Assembly: GCA_024704765.1 (NCBI GenBank)
Contig: JAKMXF010000324.1
Span: 280,675-344,674, forward strand
From: Oopsacas minuta
Lineage: Eukaryota; Porifera; Hexactinellida; Lyssacinosida; Leucopsacidae
Direction: 5' to 3'
DNA length: 64,000 nucleotides
In this document: positions 49,106-59,779 of the stretch, in pieces
Layout of the letters: each line of letters starts with the position of its first letter
How positions within the stretch are numbered: position 1 is the stretch's first letter
The notes under the pieces: model-generated
The model's database searches: none
The model's input: the letters and a program-made list of their open reading frames with translations, nothing else
Told to the model about the DNA's origin: nothing
Made by a program: the position numbers and the translations under genes

Positions 49106-51380
49106 TTAAACGGATTTCAATTTAGAGATTAGGTTTGAGACAAGGAGATCTGTTATGCCAGGGGTTGAGACTTCTGCCAGTTGGAATGCTTGGTGTAACT
49201 CGTCGATTTTCGCGGTTGGGAGGTGTTTTTCGCGCGCTTTTTCCGCGAGTCTCTCTGCAATCGGTGTTATAACAGTGTTCAGACGTTTTGACGGTGCGGC
49301 CTGACTGGGTATAATCTCAGGTTTGGAGTTGACTACGACAGGCTCTGGGGATGGCTGTTTCATCTTCATAGGACCAGGGACAATTCTATTCTGTGGTGAC
49401 GTAAGCACGGGTCTGATCTCCTGTTTGGGTAGTGGAGGGGATACGATTTTGGGAGTGGGTTCTATTAATCCGTTAGGATGAGAGAGATGAGATTCTTTAG
49501 CGTTTGTAAGATCAGGAGATAAAGAGGGAGAGTAAACGTTCTTTGAAGATTTACGTTTAGGTTTGACTTCCTTGATTGTGTCGAATACCCAGTTATTCTC
49601 TGGAGCAGCTTGGAAGTCAACCTAGAATCGGTAAAATAAATATTTCCGAGTGTACGTCTTATCACGATTTTCTAATAAGTGAACTCTATTGTACTTTCCA
49701 GGAACTGAACAATGAATATACTAGCACAAACGTGACCTAATTAGGCAATACAGACTGAGTAATTTGTAAATTATTATAACTGGTAACATACTTCCATATT
49801 ATTATCTTCATCACCAGAACTAGAACTATCATGAGCATCTACAGTCTGTTGAGTTTTCCATCTTTTATATTTCTCAATCAGCTCAACAAGACATGAGGTC
49901 TTTCTAGCATTTCTGATGAACCTGTGTCTCATAAGCTCTTTAGCTGATGGCCTGTCTTCTGGATCTTTGTTGAGACAGAGCGAGACGAACTCTTTGAATC
50001 CCTTAGTGAAGTCTCCAGCTAGCTCAGGAGAATTGTTCTTAGGGATAAGGAATAGTACTCGCATGGGGTGGAGATCTGAATGAGGAGGTTCCCCCTAAAT
50101 AATTAACAAATAGGAAATGTAATCTGGTTACTGATTTCCATATAAGGAAAAAAGTAAACTCCAGCTATATCAAAACTCAAGTGACCACGATAATTACTTT
50201 AATATAAGCGGAGTTCGATGCAACCGATGTATAATATATATTACTTGACGGTTTGGGACCATACTTGTACAATTTCATACAGGAGTTAATTGTACGAATT
50301 GTTATGATTTCACACCTTAGCAAGCTCTATTGCAGTAATCCCTAACGACCATATGTCAGCTTTGTAATCATAAGCTGACTGCTTGATTACTTCAGGTGCC
50401 ATCCAGAATGGAGTACCGACAAATGTAGTCTTCTTAGTCAATGTATCAGTCAGCTGTCCAGCTACACCGAAATCAGCTAGCTTAACCTCTCCACTCTCAG
50501 ACAGCAGGACATTAGCAGCCTTAACATCTCTATGTAGCTTCCTCTCATTGTGTAGATACTCCAGACCCCTCAATACCTCACGGAGTATACAGCTGATGTA
50601 TGTCTCATCAAATGCACCTGCTTTCATTAAATCTAATGCTGATCCTCCTCCTAGATACTCCATTATGATCCATAGCTTAGTACCCTGATAATAGGATTAC
50701 GTCATAAATAGTAGTGTTTATTACAAATATTCGCAAAAAGGTAATAGCAATTTTTCCAGTGATTTAGAGTTCATTTTGTGTTGGAAATAATTCCTGGAAT
50801 AGCAAATTCGCGTATTAGCAAGGGAGATTCGTGCGAAATATGACTTACTAATATGCGGATTCCTCTATACGAGTATTTTATATAGCAAATAGTATTTTGC
50901 ATGAATATTCTTTGCTGTACGCGAATTTGCTATTATACGAAATATTTCTATACATATGGACTGTTGATGAAAAAAGTTGACACAAGTATCACCAAGTTCA
51001 ATTACCCCCTATACCAATTGTAACACATTCTGTGGACCCCGGTTGGGAACTGCTGTCCCACAAGCATCTCCTAATAAATACCTAAAATTCCTCACCTTAA
51101 GGTAAGATCCAAAGTACCTCGTAACATGTGGACTATCACACTGGGCTAACACAGTAATCTCTGACTGGATATCCTCTATTTCATCCTCTGCTTCCTCTAG
51201 ATCTATAATCTTTATTGCTACTACCTCTTTAGTGCGGTTACTAATACCTTTGAATACTTTACCAAAACTCCCTTTACCTACTTGCTCTAGTTTAGTGAAT
51301 AGCATTTCCGGGTCAGGTTTAGGGCCCTTAGGATTCTGGGCATGATCTCCGGATAATGGGAGGAAGGATGCCATGTTCAT
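49106..51380 (-). CDS. GCK-III Ste20 kinase (STK24/25/26 type)
   Basis: Four phase-0 exons: 51380-51096, 50684-50316, 50094-49792, 49621-49106; about 490 residues. A Ser/Thr kinase of the STRIPAK/CCM3 network. Active-site elements are intact: [12 protein letters not shown]-loop, VAIKII lysine, [11 protein letters not shown] catalytic loop, DFGVAGQL, activation-loop Thr in [20 protein letters not shown]-like [14 protein letters not shown] and [13 protein letters not shown] mark the GCK-III subgroup. After the kinase come [20 protein letters not shown] and a low-complexity linker with Pro ([11 protein letters not shown]), then a C-terminal helical region ([19 protein letters not shown]) that in human kinases binds PDCD10/CCM3. 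The start ATG 51380 is five residues before a plausible MASFLPL alternative. Confidence 0.95.
50156..50294. repeat. MITE family A copy in kinase intron 2
   Basis: AAACTCCAGCTATATCAAAA left, ATACAGGAGTTAATTGTA right, inner GACGGTTTGGGACCATACTT. Confidence 0.8.
51000..51056. repeat. hAT-like fragment in kinase intron 1
   Basis: ACATTCTGTGGACCCCGGTT followed by GGGAACTGCT, a degraded terminus of the hAT-type MITEs. Confidence 0.5.
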
Positions 51381-51467
51381 TAGTGCTAGTCAGTAGTGAA
51401 ATCTCGTAATAATTAAAATATTATTAGTTAGTTGGTTGCTGTTTCAGCTCCACTAAATGAATATTAC

Positions 51468-51614
51468 ACTTAACTCCTGTTATATCGAACACGGATATAT
51501 TATGGAAATCGGAAATTGTATAAATATGGTCCCAAACCGTCAAAGTTACACAAAAACCATTGGTTATATCGAATTATCCGGTCCCTTGAGCTTCGATATA
51601 ACAGGAGTTTGACG
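51468..51614. repeat. MITE family A copy
   Basis: ACTTAACTCCTGTTATATCG left, CGATATAACAGGAGTTTGAC right, inner TATGGTCCCAAACCGTCAAA. Confidence 0.85.
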
Positions 51615-51732
51615 GTACTATCATTTCATTATTCCAATGATAGTAGACTCTGCAATTAATAGAGGCGTCGGTTAACAGCTGAAAATTACCTATATAGCAA
51701 TAATTGTATCCTGCGTCAGTATGATTGAAGGA

Positions 51733-51888
51733 ATTCTGGGGCGTAACTAGCATTGAGGAAGAGGAGGCAGTTGCCTACTCGCTTTTTCTGGCGTGGCCTT
51801 ATCTTCCTAAGTAATCGCCCTTATATTTAGGGAAATATCCATCCTTTCCTCCTACGCAACAGGTCTCTAGTTACGCCCTAGGAATTTG
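51733..51888. repeat. Repeat family E copy 2
   Basis: GGGGCGTAACTAGCATTGAG at the left and TCTCTAGTTACGCCCTAGGA at the right are inverted ends. The interior CTACTCGCTTTTTCTGGCGT matches 38226-38376. Confidence 0.85.
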
Positions 51889-51970
51889 TCAATAATTAAG
51901 TCATAAATAATGCGATAAAGAAATGTAATGGAGCTGAAACAAGTCTGATTAACAGTGGATTAATAGAGAT

Positions 51971-52394
51971 TTGTATACAAGCCTAGCCCATTAAGGCTCT
52001 ATTGTATAGCTGTACATGCCTAAAACAATACACAAGGTGTAGCTACCATAGTAGTGTCTGTCATATTGATAAGATACTTGTTAGGAGGCAGGAAAACCTG
52101 GAAAATAGAGAACAGCTACGAAGTTGTATATGAATTGTAACTGACGAAGTAGAGCAAATTTTTTTGCACCTAAGATAGTGCTGCTGTATTATCAAGAAAA
52201 ATTCATTTATAAACTACGGGGAAAGATAACAATAGTAGTTTGTAAGTGTTAGTACTGTAGTTGTTGGTTATTACAACCTTAACTTGATTTACTGAATCTT
52301 TTGTATTCTACACCATTGAACTTTTGCCCGATATAAGAACATTATGTCCAGTTCCCGACGAATTCTTATAACCGGCATCCACTTTATTATTACG
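51971..52394. other. Spacer without recognised feature
   Basis: AT-rich DNA between the composite repeat and the hydrophobic mini-gene array. No gene or repeat recognised. Confidence 0.4.
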
Positions 52395-52675
52395 GGTGGG
52401 AGAACCAATTGTTGATGAAGGTACGCATGTACATACGTATAATCGTATCTCTATTGTTGTTAGAAAGCAGTAATATATGTATGAGAATATATATTTCTAA
52501 TATAGAATAGAATAGTGTAGAGAACTCTAAGAGTAGAAGTGACGTAATACGAAAAGAGTCAGTTAGAAACATAAAAACAAGAGGAATAAATATAAAGTTA
52601 TATTTATTTCTGTGCTACCGCCCTTCCAAATCGCAGCAAAAGGAGAGCTTGCTAATCCTCCAACGACTGAAACTG

Positions 52676-52795
52676 CTAAAATAGGAGCATCAAGGACACA
52701 ATTACTACTGCTCCAATAGCGACAAAAACTACTCCAGCACCGACCATAATTACACTAGCTGCTATAATGGCCTGTCTCTCCTGTTCTCTATTCAT
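52676..52795 (-). pseudogene. Hydrophobic mini-gene, array copy 1, frame-disrupted
   Basis: ATG at 52795, MNREQERQAIIAASVIMVGA and GVVFVAIGAVVIVSLMLLF, then a stop after 39 residues. In a second frame the downstream sequence continues like copy 2 (DAPILAVSVVGGLASSPFAA), so an indel near 52690-52700 has cut the gene short. What remains is one membrane span. Confidence 0.55.
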
Positions 52796-53010
52796 TTCTT
52801 TTTGATATTCAAACTAGTTAATGTTTAAAGTATAGATAAAGGAGGTTAAAGTGTGTATAAAGGAGCTGTTGTTTGTAAGTGTTAGTTTATTGTCAGTGGC
52901 ACGCCAAATTGTTGATGAGGTACCAACACACCTAGAGTTACGCGTGTACATACGTATAATTGTATCTATATTGTTGTTAGAAAGCAGTAATATATGTATG
53001 AGAATATATA

Positions 53011-53301
53011 CAGTAGAACTCGGTTAAGACGTACTCTCGGATAAGACGTACTAAATTATTCTTCCCAAAAGGACAAAATGTATTGAATCGTACTCGGTTA
53101 ATTCATACTCAAAAGTAGTATAATATACTCGTATACGTACAATATATATCCTTTAATAATCGAACCATAACATGATTTTTATCTTATCGTTAGTTATTTG
53201 TATACTAATTTGCACTAGTAAGGAATCGTAATTTATGATGACTCGTTAAGACGTACTTTTTATTGTTTCCCAAGCTAGTACTTCTTATCCGAGTTCTATT
53301 G
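53011..53301. repeat. Family B (Tigger/pogo-like) MITE inside the array
   Basis: CAGTAGAACTCGGTTAAGAC at the left and CTTATCCGAGTTCTATTG at the right, flanked by TA on both sides (TATA and TAAG), typical of Tc1/mariner-pogo insertion. Length 291, longer than the 102-base copy at 59067. Confidence 0.85.
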
Positions 53302-53377
53302 TAAGAGTAGAAGTGACGTAATGCGAAATAAGTCAGTCAGAAACATAAAAACAAGAGGAATAAATATAAAGTTATAT

Positions 53378-53563
53378 TTATTTAAGTAAATTATTGCCTA
53401 TACCCTTCGTAGTCACAGCTAAAGCAGTGCTTGCTAGTCCTCCAGCAGCTGGAGCTGATAAAACAGGAGCACTTACGATTGCACAGCCAATTGCTACTCC
53501 TCCAGTACCGGCCATAACTGCACCAGCTACTATATTGGCCTTTCTGGTCGCTTCCTCATTCAT
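53378..53563 (-). CDS. Small Gly/Ala-rich hydrophobic protein, array copy 2
   Basis: 61 residues: a charged N terminus MNEEATRKAN, then a long hydrophobic stretch full of small residues (IVAGAVMAGTGGVAIGCAIV, SAPVLSAPAAGGLASTALAV), ending TTKGIGNNLLK. The G-x3-G and A-x3-G spacings suggest one or two tightly packed membrane helices (glycine zipper). No signal peptide cleavage site is evident. The layout recalls small interferon-induced 6-16/ISG12-type membrane proteins, but I see no specific motif, so it remains unassigned. It is conserved in position and leader with the broken copy 1, and the leader ATTTCTTTTTGATATT(C/G)AAACTAG is shared. Confidence 0.55.
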   Translation of the reverse strand: MNEEATRKANIVAGAVMAGTGGVAIGCAIVSAPVLSAPAAGGLASTALAVTTKGIGNNLLK

Positions 53564-53770
53564 TTCTTTTTGATATTGAAACTAGCTAATATTGAATGTA
53601 TGTATAGAGGAGGTTAAAGTATGTATAAAGGAGCTGTTGTTTGTAAGTGGCACGCCCAGTTGTTGATGAGGTACCAATACACCTAGAGAAACGCGTGTAC
53701 ATACGTATAATCGTATCTATATTGTGTTAGAAAGCAGTAATATATGTATGAGAATATATATTTCTAATAT

Positions 53771-53979
53771 NNNNNNNNNNNNNNNNNNNNNNNNNNNNNN
53801 NNNNNNNNNNNNNNNNNNNNNNNNNNNNNNNNNNNNNNNNNNNNNNNNNNNNNNNNNNNNNNNNNNNNNNNNNNNNNNNNNNNNNNNNNNNNNNNNNNNN
53901 NNNNNNNNNNNNNNNNNNNNNNNNNNNNNNNNNNNNNNNNNNNNNNNNNNNNNNNNNNNNNNNNNNNNNNNNNNNNNNN
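53771..53979. other. Assembly gap (209 N)
   Basis: A run of unknown bases that interrupts the third unit of the hydrophobic mini-gene array. Frames that span it are meaningless. Confidence 1.
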
Positions 53980-54529
53980 CACTCTTCTATTTCTATCATC
54001 ATCGTTATCCATGGTTTAATATAATTAATTCTAAGTATAGGAAGAAAAGTCAATTTAGAAATCCTTAATCGTCTCCTATATGCTTATTGGTTATATAACC
54101 ATGGATGGGGATTCAATTTATCTGCTTGGATGTTCTTCTAGTTCGTTTTGAGGCACTCCTCAATTGGGAGGCGGGATTTGTAAATAACAACAAAAATAAA
54201 CAAACTCCATTATCCATCTTAAAATTACTAATAAGCATATGAAGACCAATTTCGTTAATAACTATAATTCAACCATATTTTTCAAATAAAACTGACGTCA
54301 AGTAAAGCCGTGCAAGTAGAAATCAGATAAAAACACCAAAGCGAATCGCCGAAATTAAGAATACAAAAATAGAAAATGTTATGATAGAATAGCTACATAG
54401 AAAATAGAAAAGATAGAAACTACAAAATATTAGTAACAGAATTACCGAAGATTGATATTATCTAGAATAATAAGCGATAAAGTAGTAGATATAAGGGAAA
54501 CCTACCCTAACTGTTAGAAATATTAGAAG
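53980..54529. other. Intergenic region with a family G element (about 54097-54240)
   Basis: ATAACCATGGATGGGGATTC and, further on, AACTCCATTATCCATCTTAA and TAAGCATATGAAGACC form degraded inverted ends of repeat family G. The remainder is the AT-rich 3' flank of the gelsolin gene. Confidence 0.5.
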
Positions 54530-56635
54530 TTAGAAGAGATCCTTGAAATCTTTAGAATTTTTCTCATTCGCCTGTTTTATAACAGTCACACGAGCGAGAG
54601 GATGTTCCGTCTTCATAAGATAGTTATGTGCATAAGGCATACCATTCTGCTTTTCAGTTGGAGAAGCTCCATCGCCAACCCACACGAAGCAAATGTCGCC
54701 GATATCAATAATGAATACGTCATTAGGGTCAAGCATTGCACGAGTAACTTTCCCGTCAGAAACGTGAGACATTTCGAGTTTACCAGATTGGTCAGAGACT
54801 TTAAATACTTGAGGAGCACATCTTACTAGCTGGCTCTTCCTGCCTTTAGTGTTCTTCTCAGAATCTGTAGCTCCGTCATCGCTGAGAGCTTTCATGAATT
54901 CATGAGTCTTTGTCTAGATTAGAAGATAAGATCTTATCAGGTTAAGGCGTACACTAGGTTAATTGTTTGACCCAATTTGGATGGTAACATATACAAATTC
55001 ACCCCCAACCAAGCGACGAATGTCTCAAAAAATAAGCTAGAACAAAACACAAGCAGATAAATTAATCCATCATCCATGGTTGAACATCTAATAAGCATAT
55101 ACGAGGATAATTTTGAATATATTAAATCAATTAGAACATACCAATTCATGCTCTTCCAGAGTCTCCGTGATTGCTTTAGGACGTCTAGACTTTAGATCTT
55201 GCATATATTGCACTGCTTTATACTTCTCATCCTTGTTACTAGTAGCACCATTATACTGGAACAACTTAAGACCTAGATCAAGGATGAATACGTCAGAACT
55301 GTCAAGTAGAGCTTTCTTCAATGACACCTGTCATAGAGATCAGTATACATAAATACTTAGTAATACAGCCAACACGAATTACGAATTATCAGTAAAAGTT
55401 ACTAGTTTATGAAGATTCTATTGTATACATTTTAGTCAACTCAAAATAAGATAATTTGACATTCTTAGACTCGATAAAGTATATTCAAATTCGCTAAATC
55501 ACAGTAGAGTTCGCGTATAAGCAAGTTGTATCTTACACGAATATGACAACTTACTATTAGAGGAGTTATTTCCAAAACAAAATGACCTCCAAGTCTCATA
55601 AACAATACGAGAGAAGTACTGTTACATGAAAGATAATTATTGCAGAAATAAGCCATATAGAAGTTACGTCATTAATATTTGAGGGGCCATATATTTATCA
55701 GTGGCGTTCACTGTTTACCAATTAGCAATTCGTGAATTAGCAAACAAAATCAAGCAAAATACGAATTGCTAATAGGGAATCTCTGATGTATTTGTAATTA
55801 TACCTGCCACAAGGAATACAGATATGTATAATCGCCCGTTATAACTCGTATAAATCACCTCCTTAATTTCAACATGCTTCTTATCACCATGTAGATGTAG
55901 CAGTCTAGATCTATACTTCTCTGGTTCTACATGTCTAAATCCTGTGTCTACTCCTCCATCCCACATAGTCATGATAGGGAAGTATGTCTTGAAAAGACTG
56001 CTCTCCTCACCTTCTACCTCTCTATGCTGGATAGGCTTATCATCTAATAAAGTATCAAGCTCTACAGTTTTGTAGGCAGCAGTACCGTATTCATCCTGGA
56101 GAGAGATTAGTATAAAGAGACAAACTTAAAACTTGTTTCAGCTCCACATAATGTCCCTCCAAGAATGCGGACAGAAAGCTATAACCTATGGCAACGGTCC
56201 CAACCTTTTTGCACCTGTGGACTCCCTGCTGTCGCCCGTGGACCACTAAGGGATCCCCGATGACCTATGCTCCCAATATTAATATACATTTACTTCATAA
56301 ATGTATAGAACTATACTCTATACAACCTGTGAGGAATGCTTCCCAATCCAGAAGTGTAGATCATACAGCAGAGCATCGCTATCCTCCTCTTTATATGTAT
56401 TCAAGATAATATAGCTGTCTCCGTTGTAGAATGAACCGTAATCGGACTTAGGCCAGTGTACAACCTTGAATTTCTCAATACGCCAGATCTGGACTCCTAC
56501 TCCTTCACCAGCTCCCTTCCATGCAGGCTCTGTCTTAGCAGCTTCCTTCTTGACAGATCTGTCTAGATCTGATCCTATCAATGCTACATTGCTGTCTTTC
56601 CAGTCGTATTCTTTAGCTTTCACGAGTCCTGCCAT
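54530..56635 (-). CDS. Three-domain gelsolin-like actin-binding protein (severin/CapG type)
   Basis: Four phase-0 exons: 56635-56327, 56095-55859, 55327-55142, 54913-54530; 371 residues. The protein should bind, cap or sever actin filaments under calcium control. Domain 1 (about 40-150): VGVQIWRIEKFKVVHWPKSD, GSFYNGDSYIILNTY, DLHFWIGKHSSQDEYGTAAY. Domain 2 (about 160-245): SLFKTYFPIM, GVDTGFRHVEPEKYRSRLLH, SDVFILDLGLKLFQYNGATS. Domain 3 (about 265-371): LVRCAPQVFKV, PNDVFIIDIGDICFVWVGDG. Villin headpiece and domains 4-6 are absent. The exon 2 donor GAG|GTGATT was chosen over a later one because it rejoins IKE to VSLKKALLDSSDVF in the family alignment. A family G fragment lies in intron 3. Confidence 0.93.
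56131..56265. repeat. Family D end and hAT-like fragment in gelsolin intron 1
   Basis: AAACTTGTTTCAGCTCCACA then AATGTCCCTCCAAGAATGCGG is one end of family D. It is followed by CCCAACCTTTTTGCACCTGTGG, CTGCTGTCGCCCGTGGACCA and CTAAGGGATCC of the hAT-like fragments. Confidence 0.7.
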
Positions 56636-56656
56636 ATAGCTAAGTGATGCTGATAT

Positions 56657-56840
56657 ACAGTCAATTACCAGTTATATCGAAGCTCAAGGGACCGCGATAA
56701 ATACCAGATATAAGTGGAGTTCGATATGACAGATGAAAATATGTTACTTTGACAGTTTGGGACCATATTTGTAGAATTCAGACTTCTATACAAGCGGGTA
56801 TTTCCATATATTCGTGTTTGATATAACAGGAGTTGACTGT
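56657..56840. repeat. MITE family A copy upstream of the gelsolin gene
   Basis: ACAGTCAATTACCAGTTATA left, TTGATATAACAGGAGTTGAC and TGT right; one of the longest copies (184 bases), with inner GACAGTTTGGGACCATATTT. Its end lies 22 bases from the gelsolin start codon. Confidence 0.9.
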
Positions 56841-57662
56841 ATTACAATTGATGTTGTGGCAATAAGTAAATAGATTTGGATGTAAACAAAGTCATAGAAG
56901 TACACACTAAAGATAGGTATGTTAGAAGAATGGGAGCATTAGAAATGGAATAAACATCAACTTAATGAATATAGATAACATATACGGAACTATAGCAATT
57001 ACACTTCCTTATAAGGACAGATTTTATTCCTCTGCATTGCGACTCATAAGCCATAGAAACGTCATTTTTCAACCTCATATTCATCTAACTAAGGACAATT
57101 CTTGTTAAAGGAGACCGAGTTGTGTACTAAATCAAAAGCTGCCAATTTGCAACAAAACCCACTAATGTTTGAATTAAAGAAAATAAATCATAAATTAAAG
57201 AATCTCCAAAAGAATTTAGTTATTTTGCAATCTGGCAATCTTGTCTATTATGAAACCTTTAGGGCAGTATCAAACGCTGGTTTGGGTAGCCGAGAGGCTG
57301 TTACCGGCTTATCCTGTGTGTGTTACAGAGATGCCAATTGGCTGTCGCGGATTCTCACGACACTAGCTGTAAAGTGTTTTGCTCCTTAAGACCTTAACTG
57401 TGAGACGCCAAGTTGGCATTGCAAAAAGCGTGACAAATAGGAAGGGGTGTCTGATTTACGTACGTTACGTTTGGACGGTCCATAGGCCCTCTAACCAGCT
57501 GTTACACAATATAAATCAAATTGCATATTTCACCAAAATAACTGACAATACAAGTGTCAATTGCATAAGATAATGCAAAAATAGCACAAATGAAAAAGTC
57601 CTAAACTACTAAACTAGTGATGTGAGTAGTGAATAACAGATAATATCTGCAAATAGATATTC
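56841..57662. other. Intergenic 0.8 kb with an unexplained GC-richer segment
   Basis: Between about 57240 and 57500 the base composition rises and an imperfect inverted pair occurs: GATGCCAATTGGCTGTC (about 57330) against GACGCCAAGTTGGCATTGC (about 57401). Two open frames of 64-95 codons here have no family resemblance. It may be a further transposon family. Confidence 0.3.
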
Positions 57663-59017
57663 TCAAATGTGAGTATCTGTAAGTGTTTTATCTTCTCTAT
57701 CGGGATCTGTTGTATTTACTTTCTCCTTTTCAAAAGCTTTCAATTCATCCTCTTGTAATTTGGTGACGTCATGACCTATGTTTTCCTTGTCCTGACTAGT
57801 TTGTAATCCTTTGTTTAGGCTCTGGTCTAATGGAGCTAGTCTGGAGCTACAGAAATCACTGAAATCTGTTTGTACGAATTCAGACCATGTTACCTCTCTT
57901 GAGTATTGTATTTCTTCCTAAACATTGGAAAAGTTATTAGAAATTCAGAAATATAAATATTCGACTGAAAAAACAGCCAGCAAAATTATGCAATTTTGAA
58001 GATCCAGAAATTTATATGTGTGATTCGGTGAAGGCGGTAATAATTATGGTTTCGATTCATTACACTCCTGGAGCATATGAAGTAATAGGTCAACAGATTA
58101 GGATGGAGATGCAGGAAAGGTTTATAGCGAATTTGCAACAAGACATTTCATATCAAAAATTCAGATTATTGGATTAGTTTTCGAGCTACACCCTCTATAT
58201 ATTGTTTTAAGAGCATTTTTCGTCTTACGTCACAGTTTTATTAGGTGAAATGTCGAGATGCAAATGTTCTCCTTAACCATCATTTCTGATCTGCCCGTAC
58301 TAAAATAATTTCTATCACACCCACCTGAATAGGTCTAGCCTCTCCGAAATAAGTCCAGTCCAATGTATGTACCTTAGATCCCATCTCCCTCATCTCAGTA
58401 TTGAACTCTTGATAAGCATCATGTAGACTCTGTAGATAACTGACTGGTATTCCTTTCTCACAATTTCTACCCCTAGTCCTTATCCGCTGTTGACAAACCT
58501 TCGGGTCTGTGTTCAAGAACAAAGTTACATGTGGGATAGGTAACCCCTTAAGTGCACGCCCTCTTATACTCATATAAAAAGCGTACCCCTCGGGGGAGAT
58601 ATTATTATCCGCGAAACCCACATCCGCGAAAACTTTATCGCTGAACACAGATCGATCTAGTAATACTCCTTGCCCCGTTTCTAACATATGTTTAACAGCG
58701 TGTATATACATATGCAGACGTTGTTGAAATATCCATAATTGCAGTTTCAAGGCGTATTTCTTCGGTTCTGCATAGAATTTCCCTAAATACGGGTTTTTAG
58801 AAGTTGGTTCTAAGAAAAGTTTGTATTTGAGGAGAGCAGCGAGTTTCTGTGAAAGTGTAGTCTTCCCTACACCAATGTTACCTTCTATAATTACAAGTTT
58901 CCCTTTAAACGGAAGCTTTTTAGGTGATGCGGGTTGTGATTTCATCCGTTTACATTTATCAGGGGTGAGTTTGTTAGATTCATCGTGTTCTTGACTGTCT
59001 CTGCGTTTACGTAGCAT
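57663..59017 (-). CDS. Deoxynucleoside kinase (dCK/dGK/dNK family)
   Basis: Two phase-0 exons: 59017-58325 and 57917-57663; 315 residues. These kinases phosphorylate deoxynucleosides in the salvage pathway. A basic leader (MLRKRRDSQ, KCKRMKSQPASPKKLPFKG) precedes the P-loop IIEGNIGVGKTTLSQKL. The substrate Glu is in LFLEPTSKNP. VLLDRSVFSDKVF holds the catalytic Asp-Arg-Ser (ERS in dCK/dGK, DRS/DRT/DRH types also occur). RIRTRGRNCEKG is the Arg-rich lid, and YLQSLHDAYQEF the helix after it. Exon 2 adds an acidic tail (DKENIGHDVTKLQEDELKAF) not seen in dCK. The Lys/Arg leader could be a nuclear signal. Confidence 0.88.
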
Positions 59018-59779
59018 TTAATACTTAACTATGTTATTAGGTAATTAGCCCTTCGATGTTTATATACAGTAGAACTCGGATAAGACGTACTCGGCTTAAG
59101 ACGTACACTCGGTTAAGACGTACTAATTTCTGTTTCCCGAGGGGGTACGTCTTATCCGAGTTCTACTGTAGTTTGTGTTTAAATACAGTATTATTATCAA
59201 TTTATCTGTAAATACTTATATTAAAGTCAAATTTACTTATTTCAGTTTAATTATAGTATCTTTGGAGGAAAATCTTTAGTTTCACAGAAACCAAGGACTT
59301 GCCCATGGGCAGCGGCGGTCCCAGGATTTTGAATAGCCGGGTGCAAAATCTTATTATATTTTGGACAGTGTTAGTCTGAGGATCTAGCAAACTGGGGCAA
59401 ATGCCCCGTTGCACCCCTGGAACTGCCACTGCCCAAGAGGCAATATCGATCCATGGCCTCGCCCGAGCCTCGTCCAGTGCCCTTTCACATATTTGCCTCA
59501 GTCCCCAAGTTTGAAAATCCTGGCCAGGGTATGTCAGTTCCTGAGATCGCCCCAGGCCCTAATCAATTGTAAAAGGTATACAGAGAGATAACTTGGGTTT
59601 TCTATTTTAACATGGAGCCACACATAACTGATCAATGACGTATTACCAGAAAGGGTCATTTGTGACAAATAACCAGGTCCTATTGAATACATAAGATATA
59701 CAAAATATCTCATTACTAAACTAACATAATTACCTAATACAAATAACAACTAAAGCATAACACTCCTACACTGTTGTAA
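59018..59779. other. Intergenic region with repeats
   Basis: Holds the family B element at 59067-59168 and, at about 59310-59440, an inverted pair (GCAGCGGCGGTCCCAGGATT against CCCTGGAACTGCCACTGCCC) typical of another hAT-like non-autonomous element. No gene recognised. Confidence 0.6.
59067..59168. repeat. Family B (Tigger/pogo-like) MITE, near-palindromic
   Basis: CAGTAGAACTCGGATAAGAC left and GTCTTATCCGAGTTCTACTG right are perfect inverted ends, flanked by TA. The 102-base element also repeats TTAAGACGTAC inside. The best preserved copy of its family here. Confidence 0.95.

Larger units (their letters stand above)
51428..51970. repeat. Composite: family D ends with family A and family E elements inside
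   Basis: TGTTTCAGCTCCACTAAATGAATATTAC on one side (51428) and AATGGAGCTGAAACAAGTCT (about 51929) on the other look like the two ends of one family D element. A family A copy (51468-51614) and a family E copy (51733-51888) lie between them, so both inserted into an older D element. It sits upstream of the Ste20 kinase. Confidence 0.65.
52395..53770. repeat. Tandem array of about 0.5-0.7 kb units carrying a tiny hydrophobic gene
   Basis: Three unit starts share ATTGTTGATGA(A)GGTAC, GTGTACATACGTATAAT and TTAGAAAGCAGTAATATATG, then TATGAGAATATATA (about 52411, 52912, 53654). Units 1 and 2 continue with AGAGTAGAAGTGACGTAAT, AACATAAAAACAAGAGGAAT and a small reverse-strand gene; unit 2 is split by a family B element (53011-53301). 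Unit 3 runs into the N gap at 53771. Confidence 0.8.

Noticed and set aside
53378..53563. Firm assignment of the mini-gene to the interferon-induced 6-16/ISG12 family
   Set aside because: Only the small-residue hydrophobic composition agrees; no specific motif could be matched by eye.
52395..53770. CRISPR-like array
   Set aside because: Units are hundreds of bases long with coding content, in a eukaryotic genome; no short direct repeats with unique spacers.
53724..54068. Open frames spanning the run of N
   Set aside because: They are open only because unknown bases cannot be read as stops.
55769..55858. Extension of gelsolin exon 2 (IYTSYNGRLYISVFLVAG)
   Set aside because: It breaks the family alignment, and the donor at 55858 rejoins IKE with VSLKKALLDSSDVF exactly.
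57102..57573. Two short overlapping plus-strand frames
   Set aside because: No recognisable domain or splice context; they fall in an unexplained, possibly repetitive segment.
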